Positions 17,539 to 26,013 of a DNA stretch of 64,000 nt are shown one piece after another. The stretch lies in the NCBI RefSeq assembly GCF_013608025.1, contig NZ_VDLV01000055.1, forward strand, positions 86,884 to 150,883, written 5' to 3'. The stretch's first letter is position 1. Each line of letters begins with the position of its first letter. The notes beneath the pieces are model-generated. The model saw nothing but the letters and a program-made list of their open reading frames with translations, was not told the origin of the DNA and searched no databases. Both the position numbers and the translations under genes were made by a program. This DNA comes from Pseudomonas brassicacearum subsp. neoaurantiaca (GTDB lineage Bacteria; Pseudomonadota; Gammaproteobacteria; Pseudomonadales; Pseudomonadaceae).

Positions 17539-18603
17539 ATGAAAACACTGGCCAAACTCCCCGTCACTATCGTCACCGGTTTCCTCGGCTCGGGTAAGAC
17601 CACCTTGCTGCGGCACATGCTCGACAACGCCCAAGGCCGGCGCATCGCGGTCATCGTCAATGAATTCGGCGAACTGGGCATCGACGGCGAGATCCTCAAG
17701 CAGTGCTCCATCGGTTGCACCGAAGAAGAAGCCAACGGCCGCGTCTATGAACTGGCTAACGGTTGCTTGTGCTGCACCGTGCAGGAAGAATTCTTCCCGG
17801 TGATGCGCGAACTGGTGGCCCGTCGCGGCGACCTCGATCACATCCTCATCGAAACCTCCGGCCTGGCCTTGCCCAAGCCGCTGGTCCAGGCCTTCCAGTG
17901 GCCGGAAATCCGCAGCGCCTGCACCGTCGATGCGGTCATCACCGTGGTCGACAGTCCGGCCGTTGCCGCCGGCACCTTCGCCGCGTTCCCGGACAAGGTC
18001 GATGCCCAGCGCAAGCTGGACCCGAACCTGGACCATGAATCGCCGCTGCACGAGCTGTTCGCCGATCAACTGGCGAGTGCCGACCTGGTGATCCTCAACA
18101 AGGCCGACCTGATCAACCCCGAAGACCTGGCCAAGGTTCGCCTGGAAGTCGCCGAGGAACTGCCGCCAGCGGTCAAGGTCATCGAAGCCAGCAGCGGTCG
18201 CCTGCCGCTGGACGTGCTGATCGGCCTGGGCGCCGGTTCCGAAGAACACATCGACAGCCGCCACAGCCATCACGACCATCACCATGACGGCGATGACGAC
18301 GACCACGATCACGATGCCTTCGATTCGATTTCCATCGAACTGCCCCAGGCTGACGAAAGCCTGCTGCTCGACGCGCTGACGCAACTGGTGATCCAGCACG
18401 ACGTGCTGCGGGTCAAGGGCTTCGCAGCCATCCCGAACAAGCCGATGCGCCTGCTGATCCAAGGCGTCGGCACGCGTTTCGACAAGCACTTCGACCGCCA
18501 GTGGGGCGCCGACGAAGCACGCGTGACGAGGCTGGTGCTGATCGGCCAGGCGCTGGACGCCGGGCTGCTCGAAGCGCAGTTGCGCGCTGCCCTCAGCGCC
18601 TAA
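17539..18603 (+). CDS. cobW: CobW-type metallochaperone GTPase
   Basis: CobW is a G3E GTPase thought to deliver cobalt to the CobNST chelatase. The chosen start MKTLAKLPVTIVTG leaves 354 residues. An ATG 51 bases upstream would add 17 residues and lacks family similarity. Walker A GFLGSGKTT is at 14-22, the metal site CLCC at 76-79, and a GTPase NKAD near 190. A run of His and Asp (about residues 239-260) is a metal-binding tail segment. It is first in the riboswitch-controlled operon and is followed three bases after its stop by cobN. Confidence 0.95.
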   Translation: MKTLAKLPVTIVTGFLGSGKTTLLRHMLDNAQGRRIAVIVNEFGELGIDGEILKQCSIGCTEEEANGRVYELANGCLCCTVQEEFFPVMRELVARRGDLDHILIETSGLALPKPLVQAFQWPEIRSACTVDAVITVVDSPAVAAGTFAAFPDKVDAQRKLDPNLDHESPLHELFADQLASADLVILNKADLINPEDLAKVRLEVAEELPPAVKVIEASSGRLPLDVLIGLGAGSEEHIDSRHSHHDHHHDGDDDDHDHDAFDSISIELPQADESLLLDALTQLVIQHDVLRVKGFAAIPNKPMRLLIQGVGTRFDKHFDRQWGADEARVTRLVLIGQALDAGLLEAQLRAALSA

Positions 18604-18606
18604 GCC

Positions 18607-21600
18607 ATGCACCTGCTCAGGACCCAGCCCGGCGGTTTCGTGTCGGATGACAACATTGCCGACCTCGGGCAAACCCCCGCCGAGCTGGTGATCCTGTGCA
18701 GCGGCGATTCCAGCCTGGCGCTGTTGGCCGAAGCGGCGCGGCAGTTGCCGGACGATTATCCGCAGTTCCGTCTCGCCAACCCGATGCAAATTCAGAACCA
18801 CGCCTCGGTGGATCTGTACTTCGAAGATGTGCTGCGCCACGCCAAGGTCATCTTGCTGTCGCTGCACGGTGGCATTGGCTATTGGCGCTACGGCATCGAG
18901 CGGCTGATGGAGCTGGCCGGGCGCGGTGTGCAACTGATCCTGGTGCCGGGGGACGACCGTCCGGATCCGGAGCTCAGTGACTTGAGCAACGTGCCTGTCG
19001 AAGATCGCGACCGGCTCTGGCAGTTTCTTCGCCAGGGCGGGTTGGAAAACGCCCTGAACCTGTTCCGTCACCTCGCCAGTCAATGGTTTGGCCGCGATTA
19101 TCCGTGGGACGAGCCCCAGCCCCTGGCGCGCACGGCGATCTATCATCCGGAAAAAAACAACGCGACCCTGAACGATTGGCAACCCGACTGGCAGGCCGGC
19201 GAACCGGTGGCGGCGCTGTTGTTTTATCGCTCCCACCTGCAAGCCGCCAACACGGCGTTCATCGATGTGTTCTGCGAGCGCCTGCAAGCGGCGGGGCTCA
19301 ATCCGTTGCCGATCGCCGTGGCGAGCCTCAAGGAACCTGGCTGCCTGACACAGGTGGAGAATTGGCTGGACGAGGCAGAGGCGGGGGTGATTCTCAATAC
19401 CACCGGCTTCGCGCAATCCAGCCCGGAAGCACCGCACCTGCGGCCGTTTCGCCGCAATATCCCGGTGATCCAGGCAATCTGCGCCCAGGACAACGAACCC
19501 GGCTGGCGCGCCAGCGAACAAGGCCTCGGGCCGCGAGACCTGGCGATGCACATCGCCTTGCCGGAACTCGACGGGCGCATCATCAGCCGGCCGATCAGCT
19601 TCAAGGATCTGGCCTGGCGCAGCGAGCGCAGCCAGAGCGATGTGGTCTGCTACCGGGCGGTGCCCGAGCGTATGGATTTTGTCGCCGGCCTGGCCCGGCG
19701 CTGGACCACCCTGGCGCGGCTGCCCAACGGCGAAAAACGGGTGGCGCTGATCCTTGCCAACTACCCGACCCGGGACGGGCGCATCGGCAACGGGGTTGGC
19801 CTGGACACGCCGGCGGCGGCGTTGAATATCCTGCGGGCGATGCAGGCCGAAGGGTATCCGCTGTCCGCCGAGCTGCCGGCCAGTGGCACCGCGTTGATCC
19901 AGCAATTGCTCGGCGGCGTCACTAACGACCTGGACGGCCTCGACTTGCGGCCCTGCCATCAAAGCCTGGCCCTGGACGTGTATCAGGCAATGTTCGACGC
20001 GCTGCCCGAGGCCAATCGCCAAGCGGTGCTGGCGCGTTGGGGCGCGCCCGAACAGGACCCGATGTTCCGCGACGGCCGCTTGATGGTCGCCGGCCTGCGC
20101 CTGGGGCTGACGTTCGTCGGCATCCAGCCGGCGCGGGGTTACCAGGTCGATCCGAGCGCGGTGTACCACGACCCGGACCTGGTACCGCCCCATGGCTACC
20201 TGGCGTTCTATTTCTGGTTGCGCCACACCTACGGCGCCCACGGCGTGATCCATGTCGGCAAGCATGGCAATCTCGAATGGCTGCCGGGCAAGGGCGTCGG
20301 GCTGTCGGAAAGCTGCTGGCCGGATGCGCTGCTGGGGCCGCTGCCGAATATCTATCCGTTCATCGTCAACGACCCGGGCGAGGGCGCCCAGGCCAAGCGT
20401 CGCACCCAGGCGGTGATCATCGACCACTTGATGCCGCCGCTGACCCGCGCCGAAACCTACGGCCCGCTGCGTAACCTGGAGTTGTTGGCCGACGAATACT
20501 ACGAGGCGCAACTGCTCGATCCGCGCCGTGCCAGGGAACTGCAACGGGACATCCTGGCCCTGGTGCGCGAGACGCACATCGATCGCGAGCTGCAACTCGA
20601 CGCCGCCCTCGACAGCGACGCCGACGCGGCGATCTGGCTGCCGCGCCTGGACACTTACCTGTGCGACTTGAAGGAGTCGCAGATCCGCGACGGCCTGCAT
20701 ATCTTTGGCGAATCGCCCGGCGGACGGCTGCGCATCGACACCTTGCTGGCGCTGTTGCGCATTCCCCGTGGCGACGGCAAGGGCGCCCAATCGAGCCTGC
20801 TGCGAGCGCTGGCTAAAGCGTTCGGGCTGGGTTTCGATCCGCTCGATTGTGCCTTGGCCGAACCTTGGATCGGCGAGCGTCCCGAGGCTTTGCGCGACGT
20901 CAGCGACGAGCCTTGGCGCACCGTTGGCGACACCCGCGAGCGTCTGGAGTTGTTCGCTGGGCAATTGATCGAGCAAGCCTTGGTCGGCGACATCGGGCAG
21001 CTCGACGCGCCGGGTTGGGAGACGGTGCACGGCATCATCGAGCACCTGCGCTCCGTTGTCGCGCCGCGCCTGGACGCCTGCGGCCCGGCGGAAATGCGCG
21101 GCTTGCTCGATGCGTTGAGCGGGCGTTTCGTACCGGCCGGCCCCAGTGGTGCGCCGAGTCGCGGACGCCTGGATGTGCTGCCTACCGGGCGCAACTTCTT
21201 CTCCGTCGATGTGCGCAACCTGCCGACCACGGCGGCGTGGCGCATCGGTTTCCAGTCGGCGAACCTGATTCTCGAACGACACTTGCAAGACCATGGCGAT
21301 CACCTGCGCCAGCTCGGCCTGTCCGTGTGGGGCACCGCCACCATGCGCACCGGCGGCGACGACATCGCCCAGGCCATGGCGCTGATGGGCGTGCGTCCGG
21401 TGTGGGCCACGGGCAGCCAGCGCGTGGATGATTTCGAGATTCTTCCGCTGAGCCTGTTGGACCGGCCTCGGGTCGATGTGACGCTGCGGGTGTCGGGGTT
21501 CTTCCGGGACGCCTTCGCCAACCTGATCCGCTTGTTCGATGCGGCGGTGCAGGCCGTTGCCGCCTTGGATGAGCCCGACGACCTGAACCCGCTGGCGGCC

Positions 21601-22380
21601 AAGGTCCGCGCTGAGCGCGAAGCCCTGCTGCAATCGGGCTTGCTCCCGGAAGACGCGGCGCGCCAGGCCGGCTGGCGGATCTTCGGCGCCAAGCCCGGCG
21701 CTTATGGTGCAGGCGTGCAAGGGGCGATTGACGGTCGGCTCTGGCAGAGCCGCGAAGACCTCGCCGAGGTCTATCTCAATTGGGGCGGCTATGCGTATGG
21801 CGCGGGCGACGAGGGCACCGCGGCGAGGGCGCAATTCTCACGGCGCCTGAGCCAGGTACAAGCGGTGCTGCAGAACCAGGATAACCGCGAGCATGACCTG
21901 CTCGACTCCAACGATTACTACCAGTTCCAGGGCGGCATGCTCGCTGCCGTGGAAACCCTAAGTGGCGAAGCCGCCGCCAGTTATCACGGCGATCACAGCC
22001 AGCCGGACCTGCCGAAGATCTGCACGCTGAAGGAAGAGCTCAACCGAGTGATTCGTTCCCGCGCGGCCAATCCGAAGTGGATCGACGGGGTCAAGCGCCA
22101 CGGCCACAAAGGTGCGTTCGAACTGGCGGCGACGGTGGATAATCTGTTCGCCTTCGACGCCACCACCCAGTTGATCGACGACCACCAGTACGCCTTGCTG
22201 GCCGATGCCTATCTCCTCGATCCGCACACCCGCGATTTCGTCCGCCAGCACAACCCCGACGCCCTGCGGGACATGACCGAGCGAATGCTCGAAGCGCAGC
22301 AGCGCGGGATGTGGCAGGAGCCGGGGGATTATCGCGAGGCGCTGGAAAACCTGCTGTTGGACATTGAAGAAGATGGCTGA
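18607..22380 (+). CDS. cobN: Cobaltochelatase subunit CobN
   Basis: CobN is the large subunit of the ATP-dependent cobalt chelatase of the aerobic B12 route, inserting Co2+ into hydrogenobyrinic acid a,c-diamide. The 1257-residue length is normal for CobN/BchH proteins. The family HVGKHGNLEWLPGK segment lies near residue 550, and a C-terminal region with PKWIDGVKRHGHKGA, again a CobN signature, near 1155. No CobS or CobT is visible here. The ChlI-like and VWA proteins that follow may take those roles, as in other pseudomonads. Confidence 0.97.
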   Translation: MHLLRTQPGGFVSDDNIADLGQTPAELVILCSGDSSLALLAEAARQLPDDYPQFRLANPMQIQNHASVDLYFEDVLRHAKVILLSLHGGIGYWRYGIERLMELAGRGVQLILVPGDDRPDPELSDLSNVPVEDRDRLWQFLRQGGLENALNLFRHLASQWFGRDYPWDEPQPLARTAIYHPEKNNATLNDWQPDWQAGEPVAALLFYRSHLQAANTAFIDVFCERLQAAGLNPLPIAVASLKEPGCLTQVENWLDEAEAGVILNTTGFAQSSPEAPHLRPFRRNIPVIQAICAQDNEPGWRASEQGLGPRDLAMHIALPELDGRIISRPISFKDLAWRSERSQSDVVCYRAVPERMDFVAGLARRWTTLARLPNGEKRVALILANYPTRDGRIGNGVGLDTPAAALNILRAMQAEGYPLSAELPASGTALIQQLLGGVTNDLDGLDLRPCHQSLALDVYQAMFDALPEANRQAVLARWGAPEQDPMFRDGRLMVAGLRLGLTFVGIQPARGYQVDPSAVYHDPDLVPPHGYLAFYFWLRHTYGAHGVIHVGKHGNLEWLPGKGVGLSESCWPDALLGPLPNIYPFIVNDPGEGAQAKRRTQAVIIDHLMPPLTRAETYGPLRNLELLADEYYEAQLLDPRRARELQRDILALVRETHIDRELQLDAALDSDADAAIWLPRLDTYLCDLKESQIRDGLHIFGESPGGRLRIDTLLALLRIPRGDGKGAQSSLLRALAKAFGLGFDPLDCALAEPWIGERPEALRDVSDEPWRTVGDTRERLELFAGQLIEQALVGDIGQLDAPGWETVHGIIEHLRSVVAPRLDACGPAEMRGLLDALSGRFVPAGPSGAPSRGRLDVLPTGRNFFSVDVRNLPTTAAWRIGFQSANLILERHLQDHGDHLRQLGLSVWGTATMRTGGDDIAQAMALMGVRPVWATGSQRVDDFEILPLSLLDRPRVDVTLRVSGFFRDAFANLIRLFDAAVQAVAALDEPDDLNPLAAKVRAEREALLQSGLLPEDAARQAGWRIFGAKPGAYGAGVQGAIDGRLWQSREDLAEVYLNWGGYAYGAGDEGTAARAQFSRRLSQVQAVLQNQDNREHDLLDSNDYYQFQGGMLAAVETLSGEAAASYHGDHSQPDLPKICTLKEELNRVIRSRAANPKWIDGVKRHGHKGAFELAATVDNLFAFDATTQLIDDHQYALLADAYLLDPHTRDFVRQHNPDALRDMTERMLEAQQRGMWQEPGDYREALENLLLDIEEDG

Positions 22381-22428
22381 CTTTAGCCAAGACAGATATC
22401 TATGGTGATGGGATATATCTGTGGCGAG

Positions 22429-22450
22429 GGGATAAATCCCCTCGCCACGG
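22429..22450. repeat. Type B REP variant
   Basis: A short single palindrome, tgtggcgaggggataaatcc continuing to cctcgccacgg, lies in the 115-base gap between cobN and the ChlI-like gene. The centre is GGGGATAAATCCCC, not GAGCTTGCTC. The operon continues after it, so it does not work as a full terminator. Confidence 0.75.
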
Positions 22451-22495
22451 AATACTGTGTTGCCTGAACCTCACCGGACAGTTTGAGAGAACAAG

Positions 22496-23503
22496 ATGAC
22501 CGACATCCCCCATTTCCCCCTCGCCGCGGTGGTCGGCGCCGATGCGCTGAAACTGGCCCTGTGCCTGGCGGCGATCGATCCGAAGATCGGCGGCGTGCTG
22601 ATCGAAGGCCCGCGCGGGATGGCCAAGTCCACCCTGGCCCGGGGCCTGGCGGATCTGTTGGCCAGCGGCCAGTTCGTCACCTTGCCGCTTGGCGCAACCG
22701 AAGAACGGCTGGTGGGCACCCTCGACCTGGACGCGGCGTTGGGGGAAGGGCGCGCGCAGTTTTCCCCCGGCGTGCTGGCCAAGGCCGACGGAGGCGTGTT
22801 GTACGTCGATGAAGTGAACCTGCTGCCGGATCATCTGGTGGATCTGCTGCTCGATGTCGCCGCCAGCGGCACCAACCTGATCGAGCGCGACGGCATTTCC
22901 CACCGGCATCCGGCGCGCTTCGTGTTGATCGGCACGATGAACCCGGAAGAAGGCGAGCTGCGTCCGCAACTGCTCGACCGCTTCGGCCTCAACGTGGCCC
23001 TGGACGGCCATACCGCCCCGGCCGAGCGCGGGCAGATCATCCGTCGGCGACTGGATTTCGACAGCGATCCGGCGGCGTTTTGCGCCGAGTGGGAGCCCGC
23101 CCAGCAGCAGTTGCGCGAACGCTGCGAACAGGCCCGGGCAGGCTTGGCCCTGATTCCCCTCGATGATACGGCGCTGGGGCAGATCACCGAGCGTTGCTTT
23201 GCCGCCGGGGTCGACGGGGTGCGCGCCGACCTGGTCTGGCTGCGCGCGGCCCGCGCCCATGCCGCGTGGCGTGGCGCGCAAGCCATCGCGGCGGAAGACA
23301 TCGAAGCCGTTGCCGAGTTTGCCTTGCGTCATCGCCGCCGCGGCCACACCGCACCGGCTCCGGCGCCCACCCAGGCGCCGCCCTCGAACCCGAATGAAGC
23401 CAGCCAGCCGGGCGAAGGCCAAGGCCAATGGGGCGACCTGCCGCCTCGGGCACTGCCGACCGGCGCCCGGCGTGAAGTGCCGAGCTGGCCAAAAAAGCCC
23501 TAG
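22496..23503 (+). CDS. ChlI-like AAA+ ATPase of a metal chelatase
   Basis: This 335-residue protein is a magnesium- or cobalt-chelatase ATPase subunit. Walker A is GPRGMAKSTL (near 37-46), Walker B is GVLYVDEVNLLPD (near 100), and the sensor region RFVLIGTMNPEEGELRPQLLDRFG follows. A Pro- and Gln-rich C-terminal tail ends in PSWPKKP. Together with the VWA protein downstream it should form the ATP-driven partner of CobN. AGAGA upstream is a fair ribosome site. The stop overlaps the first base of a perfect hairpin. Confidence 0.92.
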   Translation: MTDIPHFPLAAVVGADALKLALCLAAIDPKIGGVLIEGPRGMAKSTLARGLADLLASGQFVTLPLGATEERLVGTLDLDAALGEGRAQFSPGVLAKADGGVLYVDEVNLLPDHLVDLLLDVAASGTNLIERDGISHRHPARFVLIGTMNPEEGELRPQLLDRFGLNVALDGHTAPAERGQIIRRRLDFDSDPAAFCAEWEPAQQQLRERCEQARAGLALIPLDDTALGQITERCFAAGVDGVRADLVWLRAARAHAAWRGAQAIAAEDIEAVAEFALRHRRRGHTAPAPAPTQAPPSNPNEASQPGEGQGQWGDLPPRALPTGARREVPSWPKKP

Positions 23504-23538
23504 GCATTCGCCCCCATTCGCCAGCGGGGGCGAATGCC
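23503..23538 (+). other. Perfect 13-bp hairpin inside the cobalamin operon
   Basis: The arms GGCATTCGCCCCC (23503-23515) and GGGGGCGAATGCC (23526-23538) pair without mismatch around the 10-base loop attcgccagc. No U-tract follows (agaccccg), so it is not a classical terminator. It lies just after the ChlI-like stop and before the VWA gene, whose start is unclear. Confidence 0.8.
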
Positions 23539-23601
23539 AGACCCCGCGCCGGGCGACTCGACCAGGGCCGCCAAGGACGAAGCAAAGCGGCGGCCAGCGG
23601 C

Positions 23602-24162
23602 TTGGTGGACTGGCCGGGCTCCTTGCTCGGCGGACGTCCGCGCTTGCTGGCCGACTTGCGTTTCAAATGGCGGCAGCGTTCGGCCCATGAGCTGTGGCTG
23701 GTGATCGTCGATGCGTCGGCCTCGACCCGTCGCCATCGGGCCTTGAGCGACGGCAAGGGGCTGCTCGCGCAATTGTTCGACGACGCCTACCGGCAACGCG
23801 CCCGGCTGGCGTTGTTGACCGCCAGCGGCGCCGCACCGACCTGGCAAGTGCAGGGCCTCAAAGCCTCCACCGGCCTGGGCCACTGGCTCGACGCGCTGGG
23901 TGCTGGCGGCGGTACGCCTTTGCTGGCGGCGATCGGCGAGGCGCAGCGCTGGCTGGCCGCCCGGCGCAAGCGCTTCCCGGCGGAGCGACAGCGAGTGCTG
24001 CTGATGACCGACGGCCGGGTGAAGGAAGGCCAACCCCTGCCGCCCCTCGATTGCCCCAGCCTGCTGATCGACATCGAGCGCGGCCCGATTCGCCTGGGCC
24101 GGGCGCGGCAATTGGCGGGGCAGTTGGGGGCTGAGTATCGGCATATCGATGAAGGCACTTGA
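23602..24162 (+). CDS. VWA-domain protein of the metal chelatase (ChlD-like)
   Basis: The product carries a von Willebrand A domain with the metal-adhesion motif DASAS at 37-41 when read from the TTG at 23602. The conserved GGGTPL segment is near 112-117 and the LLMTDGR motif near 135. It pairs with the ChlI-like ATPase. The frame differs from the ChlI-like gene, so it is not one fused protein. The start is uncertain: there is no ATG in frame nearby. TTG 23602 and GTG 23605 are the only common starts before the domain, and no good Shine-Dalgarno sequence precedes them. The frame is open further upstream. Confidence 0.8.
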   Translation: MVDWPGSLLGGRPRLLADLRFKWRQRSAHELWLVIVDASASTRRHRALSDGKGLLAQLFDDAYRQRARLALLTASGAAPTWQVQGLKASTGLGHWLDALGAGGGTPLLAAIGEAQRWLAARRKRFPAERQRVLLMTDGRVKEGQPLPPLDCPSLLIDIERGPIRLGRARQLAGQLGAEYRHIDEGT

Positions 24163-24186
24163 AATGTGCTGTGGCTGTCTGGGCCC

Positions 24187-24282
24187 TATCGCGAGCAAGC
24201 TCGCTCCCACATGGGTTTCGCTGTGAACACATAACTGCTGAACACCCCAGCTCCCTGTGGGAGCGAGCTTGCTCGCGATGGC
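24187..24282. repeat. REP pair, type A, T variant, inverted arrangement
   Basis: Two inverted copies with the TCGCGA ends outside and the GTGGGAG ends facing each other, the reverse of the pairs at 6472 and 13667. It lies between the VWA gene and the phospholipase-D-like gene. Confidence 0.9.
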
Positions 24283-24361
24283 ATCACCGTGGTTTCAATG
24301 CTCTGCCCACCCAACCCGCATCACTGCTCTATGCTCAAGCAACCCTCAAAGGAATGAACCC

Positions 24362-26008
24362 ATGCGCGCACTCGTCACCAATCCTCGGGATGACTTCCGG
24401 GTCAAGGCCTACGCCGGCACCAACGGGGTGCTGCTCGCCATGGACCTCGCCGAACCCCGGCGCAAGGGGTTGCTGGGCTTTGCCATCGAGAAGCAGGCGG
24501 GTGACAAGCCCTGGCTGTTCCTGTTCAACAGCCTGACCTTCCCCGACAAGGCCCACACTTTTCCCCAATTTCACGCCACGCCCAGCGACAAGGCACCGTT
24601 GCAGAAATTTCGCTGGGCCGATTACGCGGTCAACCCGGGCGTGACGATTCATTATCGCGTGCACCTGGCCTATGGCAGCCCCGATGCGCCGCAACTGGGC
24701 GAAGCGCTGGAAGTAACCGTGACCAGCGACGACGGCCAACCGGCCAGCCAGCGGGTCATGTTCAACCGCGCGGTGGCCGCCAGCCAGGCGTTCCAGCGCA
24801 AGTTTCCGGAAGTGGATGCGCTGATCAGCGCGAATAAAAAGTTGTCCATCGAGGAATGGCCCGACGCGCCACGTCGCTGGCTGGAAAACGGTTTGCTGGG
24901 GCGCTTGATCGGCTTCATCGACCGGGCCCTGGACGCCAACTGGGCGCTGGACGTGGCCATCTATGAATACGAACTGCCGGTGATCGTCGCTGCGGTGAAC
25001 GCCGCCCATGCACGCGGCGCGCAGGTCAGGGTGCTGTACCACGCCGAGCCGGATGACGACACGACACTGCGCAACGAAGCCGGCCTGGAAAACCTTCCGG
25101 CCGCCAACAAACGTGGGCGGGTCACCCACAATATCTTTCACGACAAGTTCATCGTCCTGAGCCGGGTCGAAGCAAATGGCACGTTGACGCCCGAGGCGGT
25201 GCTGTGCGGCAGCACCAATTTCACCGCCAATGGTGTTTATCGCCAGGCCAACGTCATCCATGTGCTGGACGATTCACGGATCAGCGACAGCTACCGCCAG
25301 GTGTTCGAGCAGATCTGGCACGCGCCCGAGGACGTCGACGCCACCCGCGATTGGTTGACCCAACACAATCCTATGAACGTCGATGACAAACTGTTCGCCG
25401 GGTTTTCACCCCGCAACGGCCAAGGCGATCTCGATCGCTTCGTCGACATCATCAGGTCCGCGCGCAAGGACCTGCTGTTCGTCACGGCATTTGCCCTGCC
25501 GGACGCGATTCTCGATGCCTTGCTCGGCCAGCCGAATGACGATGTGCTGCGCTACGGCCTGCAGAATTCTGCCAGCCGCATCACCGGTTTTCATGCCGAT
25601 CGCACCGCGGAGTTCGCCGCCACCGCGTTACTCAATACCGGCCTGGAAGGTTGGCTGCGGGAAAACATGAAGGGCCAGAAGGGCAACTTGCTGGTGCACA
25701 CCAAGGCCATCGTCACCGACTTCACCAGCGATGCGCCGACGATCATCAGCGGCAGCCATAACCTCAGCGCCGCCGCCAGCAGCGGCAACGATGAAAACTA
25801 CCTGATCATCCAGGGCGACACCGACCTGGCCGACCGCTACGGGCTGGAACTGCTGCGCTTCTACGAGCACTACCGGTTCCGCTACTTTGCGAAAAAACTC
25901 GCCCTCAAGCAGGTCAATCCCTTGGCGCCGAACGACAGCTGGACCGATGACTACTACCGCGACGGCGATCTGCGGATGTTGTCCCGGCTGAGGTTCAGCG
26001 CCCGTTAA
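24362..26008 (+). CDS. Phospholipase-D-superfamily protein
   Basis: The 548 residues begin at the ATG at 24362, preceded by AAAGGA. An earlier ATG at 24257 would translate the REP. Two PLD-type halves are visible. The second has an intact motif: His446, Lys448, Asp453 in VHTKAIVTD, then ISGSHNLS. The first has His260 and Lys262 but Ser267 at the Asp position (HDKFIVLS), and GSTNF follows after a longer loop. The role could be phosphodiester hydrolysis or transfer; no signal peptide is seen. It is not a recognised toxin or defence gene by context. Confidence 0.8.
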   Translation: MRALVTNPRDDFRVKAYAGTNGVLLAMDLAEPRRKGLLGFAIEKQAGDKPWLFLFNSLTFPDKAHTFPQFHATPSDKAPLQKFRWADYAVNPGVTIHYRVHLAYGSPDAPQLGEALEVTVTSDDGQPASQRVMFNRAVAASQAFQRKFPEVDALISANKKLSIEEWPDAPRRWLENGLLGRLIGFIDRALDANWALDVAIYEYELPVIVAAVNAAHARGAQVRVLYHAEPDDDTTLRNEAGLENLPAANKRGRVTHNIFHDKFIVLSRVEANGTLTPEAVLCGSTNFTANGVYRQANVIHVLDDSRISDSYRQVFEQIWHAPEDVDATRDWLTQHNPMNVDDKLFAGFSPRNGQGDLDRFVDIIRSARKDLLFVTAFALPDAILDALLGQPNDDVLRYGLQNSASRITGFHADRTAEFAATALLNTGLEGWLRENMKGQKGNLLVHTKAIVTDFTSDAPTIISGSHNLSAAASSGNDENYLIIQGDTDLADRYGLELLRFYEHYRFRYFAKKLALKQVNPLAPNDSWTDDYYRDGDLRMLSRLRFSAR

Positions 26009-26013
26009 GGGGA

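Noticed and set aside
17386..21834. Open frame of 1482 codons on the minus strand across cobW and cobN
   Set aside because: It mirrors cobN codons: high GC3 removes stop codons from the opposite strand. Its translation has no recognisable domain and is rich in Gln, His and Arg runs. cobN has full family support.
23534..23704. ATG at 23534 as the start of the VWA protein
   Set aside because: Its frame stops after about 56 codons and does not join the VWA domain without a frameshift, for which I have no independent evidence.
24257..24361. Upstream extension of the phospholipase-D-like gene
   Set aside because: The extra 35 codons translate the REP element (GASLLA-type), while AAAGGA precedes the chosen ATG. 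The same logic removed long starts of preT and the amidohydrolase.
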